Notes: a model not told the origin generated them from the sequence alone. A DNA stretch of 64,000 nt from Janthinobacterium sp. FW305-129 (GCF_020858115.1 NZ_JACYMM010000006.1:62001-126000), one strand, 5' to 3'; positions 44,888 to 53,925 are shown, counted from the stretch's first letter. Numbers and translations are program-made.

Positions 44888-45400
44888 CTACAAAGTTTTG
44901 AGCCAGGCCCGCAAGCGGGTGCGCGCATTCGCATACGGCGACGACGTATTGAACTGGATCATGCGCCCCATCGTGTAATGCGTGTACCAGGGCTGGCCAT
45001 ACAATTGCGCGTCGTCATGGCTTTCGATCAGCGCCAGCAGCCGGTTCTTCGCCTGTGCCAGGCGCTGCAGCAAGTCGTCCATGCTGAGGTCAGCATAGTC
45101 GGCATGGAAGCGCTGCGCCAGTTTTCCCAGAGCGTTCCACGTGAAACCTTCGGCGGGAAAGGCGATATCCTCGATGCGTTTGCCCTCGCGCAGCTGCGCA
45201 TGCCAGTGCAAAACCAGCTCATTCCAGCCCACCAGGTAGGCGAGCAAATCGCACACGCTCATGCGCGTGCCTTTCACTTGTCCCTCCAGCACGGGATCGC
45301 GCGCCAAGGCCGGCGGCACGCGCGCCAGCTCCTGCGCCAGTTTCGCGTACGTGGTGGTAATCGCCTCGACCAGTTCCTGCTTGCTGTTCGGGATCGCCAT
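44888..45400 (-). CDS. ClbS/DfsB-family protein (colibactin-resistance-like)
   Basis: A 170-residue protein that closely follows the pattern of ClbS: start MAIPNSKQELVEAI, then LEGQVKGTRMSVCDLLAYLVGWNELVLHWH, FPAEGFTWNALGKLAQRF, and the C-terminal LYGQPWYTHYTMGRMIQFNTSSPY. ClbS is a cyclopropane hydrolase that inactivates colibactin; related DfsB domains occur widely with unknown targets. No colibactin-type genes are in the window. Start ATG 45400 overlaps the stop of the ArsR-rhodanese gene (TGATG), so the two are translationally coupled. Confidence 0.9.
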   Translation of the reverse strand: MAIPNSKQELVEAITTTYAKLAQELARVPPALARDPVLEGQVKGTRMSVCDLLAYLVGWNELVLHWHAQLREGKRIEDIAFPAEGFTWNALGKLAQRFHADYADLSMDDLLQRLAQAKNRLLALIESHDDAQLYGQPWYTHYTMGRMIQFNTSSPYANARTRLRAWLKTL

Positions 45401-46044
45401 CACGCCGCCTTCACGACAGGCAAGCCGGCCGCCTGCCAGTCGTCGTAACCGCTGCCCAGACGGCGCGCAGGCAAGCCGTGCAGACGCAGGGCGGCCACGG
45501 CCTGCACGGACAGCACGCAGTACGGGCCGCGGCAATAGGCGGCGATCTCCGCGTTCGCGGGCAATTCGCCCAGGCGGCGCTGCAAGTCATCAAACGGAAT
45601 ATTGATCGCCCCGGGCAAGTGGCCGGCGGCAAATTCCTGCGCGGGCCGCACGTCGAGCACGGTGATGCTCGCTTCCTGCATGCGTTCCAGCAACTCATCG
45701 CCCGTGATGGCTTCCACGTGGTCGCCCCGGCCCAGCGCCTGCAATTCGCTGCGCTGGTGCTGTGCATACAGCTCCAGCGCATCGAGCAACTGCATCACAG
45801 GGCCGCTGCCCAGGCGGTACAGCACGCGCTTGCCGTCGCGCCGCGCCTGCACGAAACCGGCGCGCCGCAGCTGCTGCAGATGCTGCGAGGTATTCGCCAC
45901 GGACAGGCCCGTCAACTCCACCAGCTGCTCCACCGCATATTCGCCGTGCGCGATCTGTTCGAGCAGGCGCAAGCGCGGCGCGCTGCCTAAAATATGGGCA
46001 AATCCGGCGGAACCGGCAAGCAATTCGATATCGGCATTTTTCAT
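45400..46044 (-). CDS. ArsR-family regulator fused to a rhodanese domain
   Basis: A 214-residue fusion. N-terminal ArsR/SmtB winged helix (~1-95: LLEQIAHGEYAVEQLVELTGLSVANTSQHLQQLRRAGFVQARRDGKRVLYRL) and C-terminal rhodanese domain (~110-212: VLDVRPAQEFAAGHLPGAINIPF and catalytic-loop Cys in YCRGPYCVLS). Such fusions sense reactive sulfur or related electrophiles; sensing here is inferred. Start ATG 46044. A 40-bp perfect palindrome lies directly upstream, shared with the divergent DUF2938 gene, and the ClbS-like gene follows in the same unit. Confidence 0.92.
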   Translation of the reverse strand: MKNADIELLAGSAGFAHILGSAPRLRLLEQIAHGEYAVEQLVELTGLSVANTSQHLQQLRRAGFVQARRDGKRVLYRLGSGPVMQLLDALELYAQHQRSELQALGRGDHVEAITGDELLERMQEASITVLDVRPAQEFAAGHLPGAINIPFDDLQRRLGELPANAEIAAYCRGPYCVLSVQAVAALRLHGLPARRLGSGYDDWQAAGLPVVKAA

Positions 46045-46060
46045 TGACACGATGCTAGCA

Positions 46061-46100
46061 CCCTTATAACATTCAAGCAATCAATTGAATGTTATAAGGG
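46061..46100. promoter_or_regulatory. 40-bp palindromic operator between ArsR-rhodanese and DUF2938 genes
   Basis: CCCTTATAACATTCAA (46061-46076) and TTGAATGTTATAAGGG (46085-46100) are exact 16-base inverted copies with the 8-base spacer GCAATCAA. It lies 16 bases before the ArsR-rhodanese start and 7 bases before the DUF2938 start, so it covers both promoters and one ribosome site. TTCAA-type half-sites are usual for ArsR operators. Confidence 0.85.
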
Positions 46101-46107
46101 AGACACG

Positions 46108-46596
46108 ATGCAAATACTCTGGCTCGATGCGCTGGCGATCGGCGTGGGCGCGACGGCGGTGATGGATGTGTGGGCGGTGGCATTAAAACGTTTCTGGTGC
46201 ATACCCTCGCTGAACTTTGCCATGGTGGGACGCTGGCTCGGCCATCTGCCGCGCGGCACTTTGCGCCACGTCAACATCGCCCAGGCGGCACCCGTGCGCG
46301 ATGAAGCGATCCTGGGCTGGACGGCCCATTACGTCATCGGCGTGCTGTTTGCGGCCATGCTGCTGGCGCTGGTGGGACAGGACTGGGTGCAAGGGCCGAC
46401 GTTCGCGCCGGCCCTGCTGGCGGGCCTCGTGAGCGTGGCCGCGCCGTTCTGCATCTTGCAGCCGGGCATGGGCGCCGGCCTGGCCGCCAGCAAGACGCCG
46501 CATCCGAACGCCGCCCGCCTGCGCAGCCTGATGGCCCACACGGCGTTCGGCATCGGCCTGTACCTGGCGGCGCTGCTGTGGTCGACCGTGCGCTGA
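46108..46596 (+). CDS. DUF2938-family membrane protein
   Basis: A 162-residue protein with four membrane helices and typical DUF2938 blocks: GATAVMDVWAVALKRFWCIPSLNFAMVGRW, HVNIAQAAPVRDEAILGWTAHYVIGVLFA and FCILQPGMGAGLAASKTPHPNAARLRSLMAH. Function unknown. The family often lies beside ArsR or rhodanese/sulfur-related genes, as I recall. Here it is divergent from the ArsR-rhodanese regulator across the 40-bp palindrome, so it is probably de-repressed with it. Confidence 0.88.
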   Translation: MQILWLDALAIGVGATAVMDVWAVALKRFWCIPSLNFAMVGRWLGHLPRGTLRHVNIAQAAPVRDEAILGWTAHYVIGVLFAAMLLALVGQDWVQGPTFAPALLAGLVSVAAPFCILQPGMGAGLAASKTPHPNAARLRSLMAHTAFGIGLYLAALLWSTVR

Positions 46597-46606
46597 CTTG
46601 TGCCGA

Positions 46607-49054
46607 TTAGCTCGTCAACGGCGGCACGGGGGCGGGCGCCGGGGCCGGTGCAGCGGCCACCGCCGGGATCAGCGACGCCTCTGGCTGCGCCGGCACGGTG
46701 CTCAGCACCATGGTGCTGGGCTTGGCAATCGCGATATGCGCCTCGTCCAGGCGCTTGAGCAGCTCGAACAGCAGGGCGCTGCGGATGCCCGACGTCAGGC
46801 GCGGCGACGAGGCATAGCCGGTGGCGTTGAACAGCAACAAGCCATTGTCGATACCGTCGAGCTGCACGTTGGGCGCCGGCGTGTCGAGCACGTCGGGATT
46901 GTCGACAAATGCGGACAGGATCAGCGCGCGCGCCGCCTGCGCATCCGTGCCCAGCGGCAGCGGCAGCTTGACTTGCACCAGACCCAGCGGATTGGCCAGG
47001 GTGACGTTGCGCACCGTCTTGGTGATGAATTCCGAGTTCGGCACGATCACCGTGGAACGGTCGCCCAACTGGATTTCCGTGGCGCGCACATTGATGCGGC
47101 GAATGTCGCCCTCCACGCCGCCCAGGGACACCCAGTCGCCCACTTTCACAGGACGCTCGGCCAATAGAATCAGGCCGGAAACGAAGTTCTGCACCACGGC
47201 CTGCAAGCCGAAACCGATACCCACCGACAAGGCCGACGCCACCCACGCGATGCGTTCCAGGCCGATGCCGGCCGCCGACAGGGCCAGCGCCACGGCCAGC
47301 ACGCCGCCGATATAGCCGAACAGGGTGATGAACGACACTTGCATGCCGGAATCGAGATTGGTAGTCGGCAAATAACTGTTTTGCAGCCAGCGCTTGAACA
47401 GGCCCAGCGCCACGAAGCCGACGACCAGCACCAGCAGGGCCTGGATCAGGGCGGACGGGCGGATCGCCACCTCGCCGATGGCCAGGCCATCCTGCAGCTT
47501 GCCGACGCGCTGGAACAGCTCGCCCGGCCCTTCACCGAACGGCGCCAGCAGCAGCATCAGGGCCAGCAGCACGACGATGGCACGGCCGATGCCCGACAGC
47601 AACACGGCCGCCTGGTCGCGCGCCTTGGGCGTGGCCAGCACGGGGTTGACGGCGTCCGGCGGCGGCGGCGTGGAGGCCAGCAGCATGCAGATATCGTCGA
47701 CCAGCACCGTCAGCAGATAGGTGCTGCCCACCACCACGATGACCCAGGCGATTTGCTTGGCAACAAAACTGCCGAAGGCCACATAGCCGACCAGCAAGCT
47801 GATGACGCTCGACGCCAGCGCCAGCCACAGCAGCACAGTGACGCAGCGCAGCCAGAACGGCGTGAGCAGGGTGGCGGGGTCGGCCTCGCGCAACAGGCGC
47901 CAGCAGCGCTCGGCGCGCATCAAGCCATAGGCGATGGTCGTGCTCATCACGAGGGCGACGATGCAATTGACGGCCACGGCCGTCGACAGCCCCGCATTGA
48001 TGACGATGGTGACGCGCTCCGTCGCCCACACGAGCACGACGATAAAGGAAAACATCGACGGAAAATGGCGCAAGCGGTGCGCCAGCGCGTCGGGCAGGGG
48101 CAGCAAACGCCACGACACGCGCCACGGCGACAGCAGCGCGTGACCGAGGCCCGCCGTGAAACCGGCAAAACAGATGATGCCGATCAAGCTGCTGAGGAAA
48201 GTCGACGTCTTTTCGGACAGGCCGCCTTCCCAGCGCAAGCCCATGGCCAGCAATTCCGCCACCAGCCCCGGCGTGGCCGCCGCCAGCACCAGCACGGCCA
48301 GCGCATGCAGCGAACGGCGCAAGCGGCCATGCGGCACGCGCGTGGCCGTGATCACCAGCAGATAGCGCGACGCCCAGATGCTGGCGCCGATCACGGCCAC
48401 GATGCCGGCCAGCAAGCCGCCCCAGGCCGACCACGGCGTGGCGCTGGCCGCATTCGCCAATTCCAGCTCCAGCGCCCGCAGGCGCTGCAGATTCTGCGGC
48501 AATTCCGCATGCAGCTGTTTCCAGAACGAACCGGCCAAAATCGACGCCGTGCGCTCGCCCAGGCGCGCCTGCAACTGCGCGCGGCGCGCCGTCGACACCT
48601 GTTCCGACGCTTGCGTCGCTTCCACGGCCAACAGGCGCGCCAGTTTCACCTGCGCGTCGAGGGCGCTGCTGGTGCGGTCCAGCTGGCTGCGCTGCGCTGC
48701 CACGTCGGGGGCATCTTTCGTGCCCGCCGCCGGCTTGCCCAGCTCGGCCAGCCGCGCCTGCACGCTCGACAGCGTGGGCGTGAGCGCCTCGGCCACCTTG
48801 TCCGCCTCGGCGCTGGCCGCCAGCGCATCGGCGCGCATCTGCGACAGGGTCGCGTCATCGAGCTCGGCCTCGCCATCGAGCGCCTTCTGGATGGCCGTGA
48901 TCTGCTTGCGCAAGCCGTCGAGGCGCTGGTCGGCCGTGGCGGCATCGTCGACGGGCTGCGACCAGGCGGGCGGCGCAGCCAGCGAGCACGCCAGCAGCAG
49001 GGTCAATAGCAGCGGCAGCAGGAAGGGGAAACAACGGAGACGGAAAGAAGTCAT
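46607..49054 (-). CDS. Large mechanosensitive ion channel (MscS superfamily, DUF3772-type)
   Basis: An 815-residue protein: signal peptide ending near AWSQP, a periplasmic coiled-coil domain (~35-185, DUF3772-like), about ten membrane helices, and a C-terminal MscS core (VASALSVGIGFGLQAVVQNFVSGLILLAERPVKVGDWVSLG, then IVPNSEFITKTVRNVTL) as in MscS. A Pro/Ala-rich tail follows. It should release solutes on hypo-osmotic shock. Stands alone, 10 bases from the convergent DUF2938 gene. Confidence 0.92.
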   Translation of the reverse strand: MTSFRLRCFPFLLPLLLTLLLACSLAAPPAWSQPVDDAATADQRLDGLRKQITAIQKALDGEAELDDATLSQMRADALAASAEADKVAEALTPTLSSVQARLAELGKPAAGTKDAPDVAAQRSQLDRTSSALDAQVKLARLLAVEATQASEQVSTARRAQLQARLGERTASILAGSFWKQLHAELPQNLQRLRALELELANAASATPWSAWGGLLAGIVAVIGASIWASRYLLVITATRVPHGRLRRSLHALAVLVLAAATPGLVAELLAMGLRWEGGLSEKTSTFLSSLIGIICFAGFTAGLGHALLSPWRVSWRLLPLPDALAHRLRHFPSMFSFIVVLVWATERVTIVINAGLSTAVAVNCIVALVMSTTIAYGLMRAERCWRLLREADPATLLTPFWLRCVTVLLWLALASSVISLLVGYVAFGSFVAKQIAWVIVVVGSTYLLTVLVDDICMLLASTPPPPDAVNPVLATPKARDQAAVLLSGIGRAIVVLLALMLLLAPFGEGPGELFQRVGKLQDGLAIGEVAIRPSALIQALLVLVVGFVALGLFKRWLQNSYLPTTNLDSGMQVSFITLFGYIGGVLAVALALSAAGIGLERIAWVASALSVGIGFGLQAVVQNFVSGLILLAERPVKVGDWVSLGGVEGDIRRINVRATEIQLGDRSTVIVPNSEFITKTVRNVTLANPLGLVQVKLPLPLGTDAQAARALILSAFVDNPDVLDTPAPNVQLDGIDNGLLLFNATGYASSPRLTSGIRSALLFELLKRLDEAHIAIAKPSTMVLSTVPAQPEASLIPAVAAAPAPAPAPVPPLTS

Positions 49055-49322
49055 GCGGACCTATGGCTGAAAATGAGAAAAACGGCCGGATTGGCAGCGG
49101 CGCCGGTCATGGCGTGCGGCCCGGCGGGTGCCTGCCAATATAGCGGAAAACACGCGCAAGCCGCAGGATAAGCGGAACTGGCGTGTGCCACGGGGAGAAA
49201 CTAGGCATATTGCCCTATGGAAATATCGAACAAAAAGGTCTAGGATCGTCGTCCGCTTGGCGGCGCGGCAGCCATCTGCACGCCGCCGACCTTTTTACCA
49301 TTCCCTCCGTATCGAGACAGCC

Positions 49323-51002
49323 ATGAAGTTTTTATCCCACCTGACCATCGGCACACGCCTTGCCGTGGGCTTTGGCGCCATCGGCGCCATGCTGATCATC
49401 ATCTCTTGCCTGGGCATTGCCATGCTGGGCAAGATCAACCAGGGCACCGGCCATATCGTGCATGACAGCATGCCGAAGATCGCGCTCGCCAACAGCGTGT
49501 CGGCCAACATCAACGACATCGCCATTGCCCTGCGCAACATGATGCTCAGCGCCGATCCGGCCGACCAGCGCAAGCAGACCGACGCCATCCTGGCCGCGCG
49601 CCAGGCGGCGGCCGGCAATCTCGGCAAGCTCGCCAGCATGCTCGATTCCGAGCGCGAACGGGCCTTGCTGGCGAAGATGAACGACGCCAACACCCGCTAC
49701 GCGCAGGGGCAGGAGGTGCTGCTGGAACTGATCAAGAGCGGTACGCCGGACGACAGCAGCGCCTACCTGTACGGCCAGCTGCGCCCCGTCTTGCTCGTCT
49801 ACAAGCAGTTGATTGCCGAACAAATCAGCTTGCAAAACACCCTGGCCAACACGGCGGGCGACAACGCCAACACCACCTACGCCAACACGCGCACCTTGCT
49901 GATCGGCATGTCGCTGGCGGCCTTGGCCATCGCGGCGGCCTTGGCGTATGGCATCACGCGCTCGATCACCGGTCCCGTCGCCACGGCGCTGCAGGTGGCC
50001 AACACGGTGGCCGCGGGCGATTTGCGCAGCCGGATCACCGTGCAGTCGAGAGATGAAATGGGGCAACTGTTGCAAGCGCTCAAGCGCATGAACGACAACC
50101 TGGCGCACACGGTGGGCACGGTGCGTGCCGGCACGGAAACGATCGCCTCGGCCTCGTCCGAAGTGGCGGCGGGCAGCCTGGACCTGTCTGCGCGCACGGA
50201 GCAGCAAGCCAGTTCGCTGGAAGAGACGGCCTCGTCCATGGAAGAGCTGACCTCGACCGTCAAGCAGAATGCCGACAATGCGCGCCAGGCGCACGTGCTG
50301 GCCGACACGGCCTCCGGCGTGGCGCAGCGCGGCGGCGCCGTCATCGCGCAAGTGGTGGCGACGATGCGCCAAATCGACGCCGCGTCAAACAAGATTGCCG
50401 ACATCATCGGCGTCATCGACGGCATCGCCTTCCAGACCAACATTCTGGCCTTGAACGCGGCCGTGGAAGCGGCCCGCGCGGGCGAGCAGGGCCGCGGCTT
50501 TGCCGTGGTGGCCACGGAAGTGCGCAGCCTGGCACACCGCTCGGCGGCGGCGGCCAAGGAAATCAAGACCCTGATCGACGACTCGACCCAAAGCGTGGCG
50601 GCCGGCAGCGAGCTCGTACACCAGGCCGGCAGCACCATGCACGACCTGGTCGACAGCGTGCGCCGCGTTACCGACATCATGGAAGAGATCACCTCGGCCA
50701 GCGCGGAACAGACGGCCGGCATCGAGCAAATCAACCAGGCCATCAGCGAGATGGACAACGTCACCCAGCAAAACGCGGCCCTGGTGGAAGAATCGGCCGC
50801 CGCCGCGGCCGCCATGCAGGAGCAGGCGGCTACTCTGGCGCAGGTGGTGAGCGCCTTCAAGCTGGAAGCCGGCGCGTCGGCAAGCAAGCCGGCAATCGCC
50901 GCGACAACCGTACCGCGCCAGCAAGCCGTCACCCTGCGCGTGCCGGCCGCCAAAAAAGCTGCACCGGCAGCAACGGCGTCATCCGACTGGGAAGAGTTCT
51001 AA
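49323..51002 (+). CDS. Methyl-accepting chemotaxis protein with four-helix-bundle sensor
   Basis: A 559-residue chemoreceptor: membrane helix ~12-35, periplasmic four-helix-bundle domain (~36-190, with [22 protein letters not shown]), second helix ~193-212, HAMP, and the signalling hairpin with [40 protein letters not shown] (the conserved tip). The C-terminus is DWEEF, which fits the xWxxF tether bound by CheR/CheB. Ligand unknown. Start ATG 49323. It is a single-gene unit, followed by a hairpin at 51010-51041. Confidence 0.94.
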   Translation: MKFLSHLTIGTRLAVGFGAIGAMLIIISCLGIAMLGKINQGTGHIVHDSMPKIALANSVSANINDIAIALRNMMLSADPADQRKQTDAILAARQAAAGNLGKLASMLDSERERALLAKMNDANTRYAQGQEVLLELIKSGTPDDSSAYLYGQLRPVLLVYKQLIAEQISLQNTLANTAGDNANTTYANTRTLLIGMSLAALAIAAALAYGITRSITGPVATALQVANTVAAGDLRSRITVQSRDEMGQLLQALKRMNDNLAHTVGTVRAGTETIASASSEVAAGSLDLSARTEQQASSLEETASSMEELTSTVKQNADNARQAHVLADTASGVAQRGGAVIAQVVATMRQIDAASNKIADIIGVIDGIAFQTNILALNAAVEAARAGEQGRGFAVVATEVRSLAHRSAAAAKEIKTLIDDSTQSVAAGSELVHQAGSTMHDLVDSVRRVTDIMEEITSASAEQTAGIEQINQAISEMDNVTQQNAALVEESAAAAAAMQEQAATLAQVVSAFKLEAGASASKPAIAATTVPRQQAVTLRVPAAKKAAPAATASSDWEEF

Positions 51003-51009
51003 GACAGCA

Positions 51010-51041
51010 ACGCCACAAGCGCCTCTCAGCGCCTGTGGCGT
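51010..51041. terminator. Hairpin after the chemoreceptor gene
   Basis: ACGCCACAAGCGC and GCGCCTGTGGCGT form a 13-bp stem with one mismatch and a CTCTCA loop, 7 bases after the chemoreceptor stop. No T-tract follows; it may serve both this gene and the convergent methionine operon. Confidence 0.65.
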
Positions 51042-51081
51042 CATGCAGCATCGGCTGCTTCCTGTGACACGACTTGATTCA

Positions 51082-51103
51082 TGTCAAACAATTAAATTTG
51101 ACA
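51082..51103. repeat. Inverted repeat after the mesD-like gene
   Basis: TGTCAAA (51082-51088) and TTTGACA (51097-51103) are exact inverted copies, 8 bases apart, 8 bases after the methionine synthase stop. The half-sites equal those of the palindrome at 40084-40102. Being between convergent genes it may only be a weak hairpin. Confidence 0.45.
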
Positions 51104-51111
51104 CGGCGCGG

Positions 51112-52140
51112 CTAGGCCGAGATTTCTCTGCGGATGATCTCCGCGCCGGCACTGAGCGCTTGCAATTTGCCTCTTGCCACGCCACGCGACAAGGGCGCCA
51201 TGCCGCAGTTGGTGCTCGGGTAAAGCTTGTCGGCATCGACAAAGCGCAGTGCCTTGCGCAGGGTGTTGGCCACTTCTTCCGGCGTTTCAATGGTATTGCT
51301 TGCCACGTCGATGGCCCCGACCATCACTTTTTTGCCGCGTATGAGTTCAATCAGGTCGATGGGCACGCGCGAGTTGTGGCATTCCAGCGAGATGATGTCG
51401 ATATTCGATTGCTGCAGCTTGGGGAACGATTCCTCATATTGACGCCATTCGGACCCCAGCGTATTTTTCCAGTCCGTATTGGCCTTGATGCCGTAACCAT
51501 AGCAAATATGCACGGCCGTTTCGCATTTGAGTCCTTCGATCGCCCGCTCCAGGGTGGCGATGCCCCAATCGTTCACTTCATCGAAGAAGACATTGAAGGC
51601 GGGTTCGTCAAACTGGATGATGTCGACGCCGGCCGCCTCCAGTTCCCGCGCTTCCTGATTGAGGATCCTGGCAAATTCCCAGGCCAGTTTTTCGCGGCTT
51701 TTATAGTGGCTGTCATACAGCGTATCGATCATCGTCATCGGACCTGGCAGCGCCCATTTGATCGGCTGCGTGGTTTGCTGGCGTAAAAATCTGGCGTCGT
51801 CCACAAACACCGGCTTCGGGCGGCTTACGGCGCCAACGACGGTCGGCACGCTCGCATCGTAGCGGTCACGAATGCGGACGGTCTCGCGTTTGTCAAAATC
51901 GACGCCGCTCAGATGCTCGATGAACGTGGTGACAAAGTGCTGGCGGGTCTGCTCGCCGTCACTGACGATATCGATGCCTGCCTGCTGCTGTTCCTGCAGC
52001 GACAAACGCAAGGCATCCTGTTTTCCCTCAATCAATTCCTCGTCCTGTAATTTCCAGGGCGACCAGAGTTTTTCAGGCTGCGCCAGCCAGGAAGGTTTGG
52101 GCAGGCTGCCGGCAGTTGAAGTAGGTAACAATTTTTTCAT
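51112..52140 (-). CDS. mesD: Core MetE-like methionine synthase, MesD type
   Basis: A 342-residue protein equal to the catalytic C-terminal half of cobalamin-independent methionine synthase, without the folate-binding N-terminal half of MetE. The zinc ligands of MetE are kept: H211 and C213 in VHICYGYG, E253 in SLECHNSR and C312 in PSTNCGMAP; DEPAF near 178-182 is the conserved homocysteine/zinc-site neighbour. Next to it is a DUF1852 (MesX) gene, so by the published pairing this is the folate-independent synthase MesD, which needs MesX and oxygen. The methyl donor is not known for certain. Third gene of the operon, 23 bases after mesX. Confidence 0.88.
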   Translation of the reverse strand: MKKLLPTSTAGSLPKPSWLAQPEKLWSPWKLQDEELIEGKQDALRLSLQEQQQAGIDIVSDGEQTRQHFVTTFIEHLSGVDFDKRETVRIRDRYDASVPTVVGAVSRPKPVFVDDARFLRQQTTQPIKWALPGPMTMIDTLYDSHYKSREKLAWEFARILNQEARELEAAGVDIIQFDEPAFNVFFDEVNDWGIATLERAIEGLKCETAVHICYGYGIKANTDWKNTLGSEWRQYEESFPKLQQSNIDIISLECHNSRVPIDLIELIRGKKVMVGAIDVASNTIETPEEVANTLRKALRFVDADKLYPSTNCGMAPLSRGVARGKLQALSAGAEIIRREISA

Positions 52141-52163
52141 GATGGTGATTTCGTGTATTGTGA

Positions 52164-53144
52164 TTAATCAACGAGCGTGGCGGCAGCCCATTGTTCAAGA
52201 ATATGCTTGTAGGGCTTGATGAAGTGCTCTTCCGTATATTTGCCCTGCTTGACAGCCAGCTGGCTGCGCTCTTCCCGGTCATAGACAATTTGCGTCAGTG
52301 AATAATCCTGATTCTTCAGGCTGGGCTGATAGCATTTCCCCGCCGCGGCATTGGCGTTGTAAATCTCGGGCCGATAAATCTTCTGGAATGTTTCCATCGT
52401 GCTGATGGTGGCGATCAGCTCCAGATTGCTGTAGTCAGCCAGCAGGTCGCCGATAAAGTAAAACGCCAGCGGGGCGGCACTGTCTGGCGGCATGAAATAG
52501 CGCACTTGCATGCCCATTTTTTCGAAATATTCATCCGTCGAGGAGAACTCATTTTGCTGATACTCGACGCCCAGGATGGGGTGCTGATTTTCCGTCCGCT
52601 GATAGGTCTTGCTGCTCGATGCGCTGAGACAGATAACCGGCAGCTTCTTGAAATGCTGCTTGTAAGTAGTTGATCCGACAAAGTGCTTGAACAGCTTGCC
52701 ATGAAAATCGCCGAAGTTCTCTGGCGTGCTGAAGGTGGATTTATTATTGTTGTGTTCTGGCAGCAGCACGCTGAAGTCGTAATCGCGCACGTAAGAGGAG
52801 AAGTTATTCCCCGCGATGCCATCGATGCGTTGTCCGGTTTTTTTATCGATGATATTCGGCTTCAATATCTCGATCAGCGGGATGTTGCCGCCTTTGACAT
52901 CGATATTCAACTCGACGGAAATGATTTCGAGCTCGACAGAATAACGGTCTGCCTTCGGGTTGTCCCAATGCGCCAGGCTGTTGAAGCGGCTGTCGATCAT
53001 TTTCAGGGTGTTGCGCAAGTTCTCCTGGCGGCTCTTTCCCCTGGCCAGATTGGCAAAGTTGGTCGTCAGGCGCGTATTGTCCGATGGATGATAGTTTTCA
53101 TCGAAAACAATGCTCTTGATGCTGAATACAAAATCGTTGCTCAT
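52164..53144 (-). CDS. mesX: DUF1852 protein MesX, partner of the methionine synthase
   Basis: A 326-residue soluble protein beginning MSNDFVFSIKSIVFDENYHPSDNTRLTTNFANLARG, which matches what I recall of DUF1852. DUF1852 (MesX) was shown genetically to be needed with MesD for methionine synthesis in aerobic bacteria. Other regions include GIAGNNFSSYVRDYDFSVLLPEH and GMQVRYFMPPDSAAPLAFYFIGDLLADY. Start ATG 53144 is used; upstream codons are not protein-like. AT-content is higher than in most neighbours, hinting at a transferred unit. It lies between the FMN reductase and mesD genes. Confidence 0.88.
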   Translation of the reverse strand: MSNDFVFSIKSIVFDENYHPSDNTRLTTNFANLARGKSRQENLRNTLKMIDSRFNSLAHWDNPKADRYSVELEIISVELNIDVKGGNIPLIEILKPNIIDKKTGQRIDGIAGNNFSSYVRDYDFSVLLPEHNNNKSTFSTPENFGDFHGKLFKHFVGSTTYKQHFKKLPVICLSASSSKTYQRTENQHPILGVEYQQNEFSSTDEYFEKMGMQVRYFMPPDSAAPLAFYFIGDLLADYSNLELIATISTMETFQKIYRPEIYNANAAAGKCYQPSLKNQDYSLTQIVYDREERSQLAVKQGKYTEEHFIKPYKHILEQWAAATLVD

Positions 53145-53214
53145 GGTGATCTGCTGTCCTGATTTCTGCGAAAAGGTGAATGGGTTGATTGCCTGGCGAC
53201 TGTGGCCATGCGTC

Positions 53215-53796
53215 TCAGGCGGCGGCCAGCTCTTGCGTCGTGGCCGGTCTCGCATGGCGCGTCAATCCGATCAAGGGCAAGGCCCGTTGCACCGCCAGTG
53301 CGGCCCGCTGGAGCAGGGCCTCGTCCTGCAGGCGGTAGTCGAGGAAATCCTTGTCGGTCGCGTAGACGCCCAGCGGCAAGGTGCGTGCCTGGAAGAAACT
53401 GAACAGCGGCCGCAACTGGTGGTCGATCATCAGGGCATGGCGCTCGCTGCCGCCGGTGGCCGCCAGCAGGACGGGCTTGTCGATCAAGGCGTCCTGATGA
53501 ATGAAGTCGAAGAAATGCTTGAACAGCCCCGTGTACGAGCCGCGATAGACCGGTGTGGTCACCACCACGATGTCGGCTTGCTCGACGGCCGCAAGTTCCC
53601 GCTCCACCGTCTCGGGCAGCTGCGAGCGCCAGACGGCGCCGGCCAGCTGCGGCGCCAGCTGGCCCAGTTCGACCAGGCGTTGCTCGCACAGCACTTCGTC
53701 CGCGATCAGGTCCATCAGGTGCTCGGCCAGGGCTGCCGCCTTGGACGGGCGTTGCAGGCCGCCGGAGACGGCGACTAAACGCAGTGGACGTGTCAT
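53215..53796 (-). CDS. NAD(P)H-dependent FMN reductase (SsuE/MsuE-like)
   Basis: A 193-residue flavodoxin-fold reductase with the start MTRPLRLVAVSGGLQRPSKAAAL and TPVYRGSYTGLFKHFFDFI, which is the family signature of SsuE/MsuE. It makes reduced FMN for a partner enzyme. Here no sulfonate monooxygenase is adjacent; its partner is probably MesX/MesD, whose activity needs oxygen and so could use reduced flavin (inference). Start ATG 53796 gives the family's usual N-terminus; ATG 53808 adds four residues. First gene of the operon. Confidence 0.9.
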   Translation of the reverse strand: MTRPLRLVAVSGGLQRPSKAAALAEHLMDLIADEVLCEQRLVELGQLAPQLAGAVWRSQLPETVERELAAVEQADIVVVTTPVYRGSYTGLFKHFFDFIHQDALIDKPVLLAATGGSERHALMIDHQLRPLFSFFQARTLPLGVYATDKDFLDYRLQDEALLQRAALAVQRALPLIGLTRHARPATTQELAAA

Positions 53797-53895
53797 GTTT
53801 GCTTTCATAGGGAGTGATGCGCGAAGGCCTGGTAAATGCCGGCAACAGGAAAGTGGATGATAGCGGGAGGAATCGATGAAGTATAATGGTCATAT

Positions 53896-53911
53896 TTCAT
53901 ACATCCATGAA
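53896..53911. promoter_or_regulatory. Palindrome in the divergent FMN reductase/LysR promoter
   Basis: TTCAT-ACATCC-ATGAA is an inverted repeat whose outer bases (CATAT... and ...ATATG) continue the symmetry with one offset base. It lies 15 bases before the LysR/MetR-type gene and about 100 bases before the FMN reductase gene. It uses the TTCA/TGAA half-sites of MetR operators but in the opposite order with a longer spacer. Confidence 0.5.
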
Positions 53912-53925
53912 TATGGCTCATTCCA

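Noticed and set aside
51074..51087. FNR-box-like TTGAT-TCAT-GTCAA
   Set aside because: Nine of ten bases match, but it sits between convergent gene ends, where no promoter is needed; probably chance.
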